From NCBI GenBank assembly GCA_944385415.1, contig CALWXC010000019.1, forward strand, positions 1 through 48,992: DNA of 48,992 bases, read 5' to 3'. The position numbers and the translations under genes are program-made. Below, piece after piece: positions 48,898 through 48,992 of this stretch (positions are counted from its first letter, which is position 1; every line of letters starts with the position of its first letter). A model generated the notes under the pieces. It saw nothing but the letters and a program-made list of their open reading frames with translations. It was not told where the DNA came from and made no database searches. Origin of the DNA: an uncultured Oscillospiraceae bacterium (lineage in GTDB: Bacteria; Bacillota; Clostridia; Oscillospirales; Oscillospiraceae).

Positions 48898-48965
48898 AGG
48901 CCGGACAGCTGTCCGGCCTCAGTCTGTCGAAAAAGTCCAACGAAAGCTGGGCTTTTTCGTTTGTA
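48898..48965. terminator. Two hairpins after the last gene
   Basis: AGGCCGGACAG with its complement (48898-48919), a loop-less palindrome with a run of A before it and therefore a T run on the minus strand, then CGAAAAAG-t-CCA pairing with TGG-g-CTTTTTCG (about 48929-48960) followed by TTTG on the plus strand. The first could serve a minus-strand gene beyond the window, the second the last gene here. The remaining bases to 48992 hold no gene, apart from AGGTGGTGAAA-like sequence at the very end. Confidence 0.6.
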
Positions 48966-48992
48966 AGAGGTAAAATAAAGTAGGTGGTGAAA

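Noticed and set aside
1..48992. CRISPR array, tRNA, rRNA, prophage or complete insertion sequence
   Set aside because: No regularly spaced direct repeats, no tRNA or rRNA core sequences, no integrase, terminase or full transposase frame were seen on either strand.

Overview
The window looks like chromosome of a spore-forming, GC-rich anaerobic clostridium, most likely of the Oscillospiraceae (Flavonifractor/Intestinimonas/Oscillibacter type). The evidence is the Firmicute gene order (recJ-rel-dtd-MBL-hemZ; flippase-mazG-hup-rqcP), AGGAGG ribosome sites, sigma-A promoters, SpoVT/AbrB remnants with a sporulation-type promoter, HemZ in place of an oxygen-dependent oxidase, and a motility-type (sigma-D) promoter. 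The genus is inferred from general resemblance, not from a marker gene. I see no rRNA, tRNA, CRISPR array, prophage or intact insertion sequence.

Layout. 1-2 kb is a scarred accessory strip: two decayed SpoVT/AbrB 5' ends, each with a conserved promoter, flank a hicA-hicB toxin-antitoxin pair. 2-6.7 kb holds mtnA, a FGGY sugar kinase, a divergent DeoR regulator and a uroporphyrinogen-decarboxylase-like protein behind a palindrome and a consensus promoter. 6.8-10.9 kb is a four-gene lipid-type operon on the minus strand (PlsC-like, PAP2-like, E2-like acyltransferase, acyl-CoA synthetase). 11-13.5 kb has a metallo-beta-lactamase-fold hydrolase and the bifunctional NAD(P)HX repair enzyme. 13.6-18.6 kb is a sugar locus: LacI regulator, divergent from xylulokinase, a DUF4867-like protein and a fucose/arabinose isomerase-like protein.

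18.7-24 kb carries small membrane or zinc-ribbon proteins, a tyrosine phosphatase, a metallophosphoesterase, bioY and birA around a BirA-type operator, and a nitroreductase. 24.1-27.9 kb is a GntR/YtrA-regulated ABC transporter operon. 28-32.4 kb (minus) is mtaD, flippase, mazG, hup, rqcP. 32.6-40.3 kb (minus) is the recJ, rel, dtd, MBL, hemZ, uridine-kinase-like cluster. 40.5-42.9 kb has a TauE-type permease and an M29 aminopeptidase, separated by a repeat-rich gap. 43-49 kb (plus) has two tandem PrsA-like proteins, a diacylglycerol-kinase-like protein, a HAAS membrane protein with a PadR regulator, and a conserved hypothetical gene behind a sigma-D-type promoter.

Themes. MtnA and MtaD both act on by-products of S-adenosylmethionine, so purine/5-thioribose salvage is represented twice; the kinase next to mtnA may belong to a related 5-deoxypentose route (inference). 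The best candidates for something undescribed are the lipid-type operon, whose acyltransferases lack expected catalytic residues, the transporter-less sugar operon, and the sigma-D-controlled hypothetical gene. Most of the remaining genes are ordinary housekeeping.
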